From contig CAZCYQ010000039.1 of the NCBI GenBank assembly GCA_964503085.1, forward strand, positions 1-33,467: 33,467 bases of DNA, written 5' to 3'. The DNA is from Bin80 sp964503085. Its GTDB lineage: Bacteria > Bacteroidota > Rhodothermia > Rhodothermales > Bin80. Within the stretch, counting starts at the first letter, position 1; each line of letters begins with the position of its first letter. A program made the translations under genes and the position numbers. Under the pieces are notes generated by a model, which was not told the DNA's origin, made no database searches, and saw nothing but the letters and a program-made list of their open reading frames with translations. Shown here piece by piece: positions 33,418 through 33,467 of this stretch.

Positions 33418-33467
33418 CCTGAATTCCCAACCAAGATAGCAAAGTGCAGGTAGTGGGCCGAAATTCA

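Noticed and set aside
1..33467. tRNA, rRNA and CRISPR array
   Set aside because: Scanning by eye found no T-arm and acceptor-stem combination, no rRNA-like stretch and no regularly spaced short direct repeats; the only array is the coding Calx-beta repeat.

Overview
The window most likely comes from a Gram-negative member of the Bacteroidota/Rhodothermota lineage. The evidence is a TonB-dependent receptor with an N-terminal carboxypeptidase-regulatory-like domain, a large secreted protein with a type IX secretion (T9SS) style C-terminal tail, a PorV/PorQ-family outer-membrane protein, a YpdA-type (bacillithiol disulfide) reductase, and outer-membrane lipoproteins. Shine-Dalgarno sequences are mostly weak or absent, as expected for that group. 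I saw no rRNA, tRNA or CRISPR array. The window is a mixture of ordinary chromosomal housekeeping genes and accessory segments that show decay.

Layout. Positions 1-1.6 kb (minus): an AAA ATPase with a downstream gene that runs off the left edge. 1.9-7.5 kb (minus): a giant surface protein with eleven Calx-beta-like repeats and a C-terminal autotransporter-like barrel. 7.5-8.4 kb: gene-poor, with a possible decayed membrane gene. 8.4-12.2 kb (minus): a tight five-gene cluster truA - kelch lipoprotein - 60-aa membrane protein - tadA - ypdA. 12.9-14.0 kb: aroK and rnhB, convergent and overlapping by 28 bp. 14.4-15.5 kb (plus): a short Rho-type factor. 15.8-18.9 kb (minus): aroA, a doubtful small ORF and a solitary-looking N6-adenine DNA methyltransferase; upstream of aroA lies an ORF resembling a fragment of a thiamine-diphosphate enzyme (MenD-like). 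19.5-24.1 kb (plus): tatA - gatA - lipoprotein - 41-aa membrane peptide - sucD - engB. 24.4-32.5 kb (plus): a three-gene outer-membrane/secretion cassette (TonB receptor, 1155-aa T9SS-type secreted protein, PorV-like protein), each gene followed by a strong hairpin. 32.6-33.4 kb: an 87-aa membrane protein, a degenerate tandem copy of it including its upstream hairpin, and the C-terminal remnant of an IS5-type transposase.

How the parts fit. The 24.4-32.5 kb cassette is the most coherent candidate system: an uptake receptor without a SusD partner, a large secreted protein and a PorV-like shuttle/anchor protein, consistent with assembly of a surface complex. The clusters at 8.4-12.2 and 19.5-24.1 kb are housekeeping (tRNA modification, thiol redox, Tat export, Gln-tRNA formation, TCA cycle, ribosome assembly), each with an uncharacterised lipoprotein and a tiny membrane protein embedded. 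The two edges and the long intergenic stretches carry remnants of decayed or mobile DNA.
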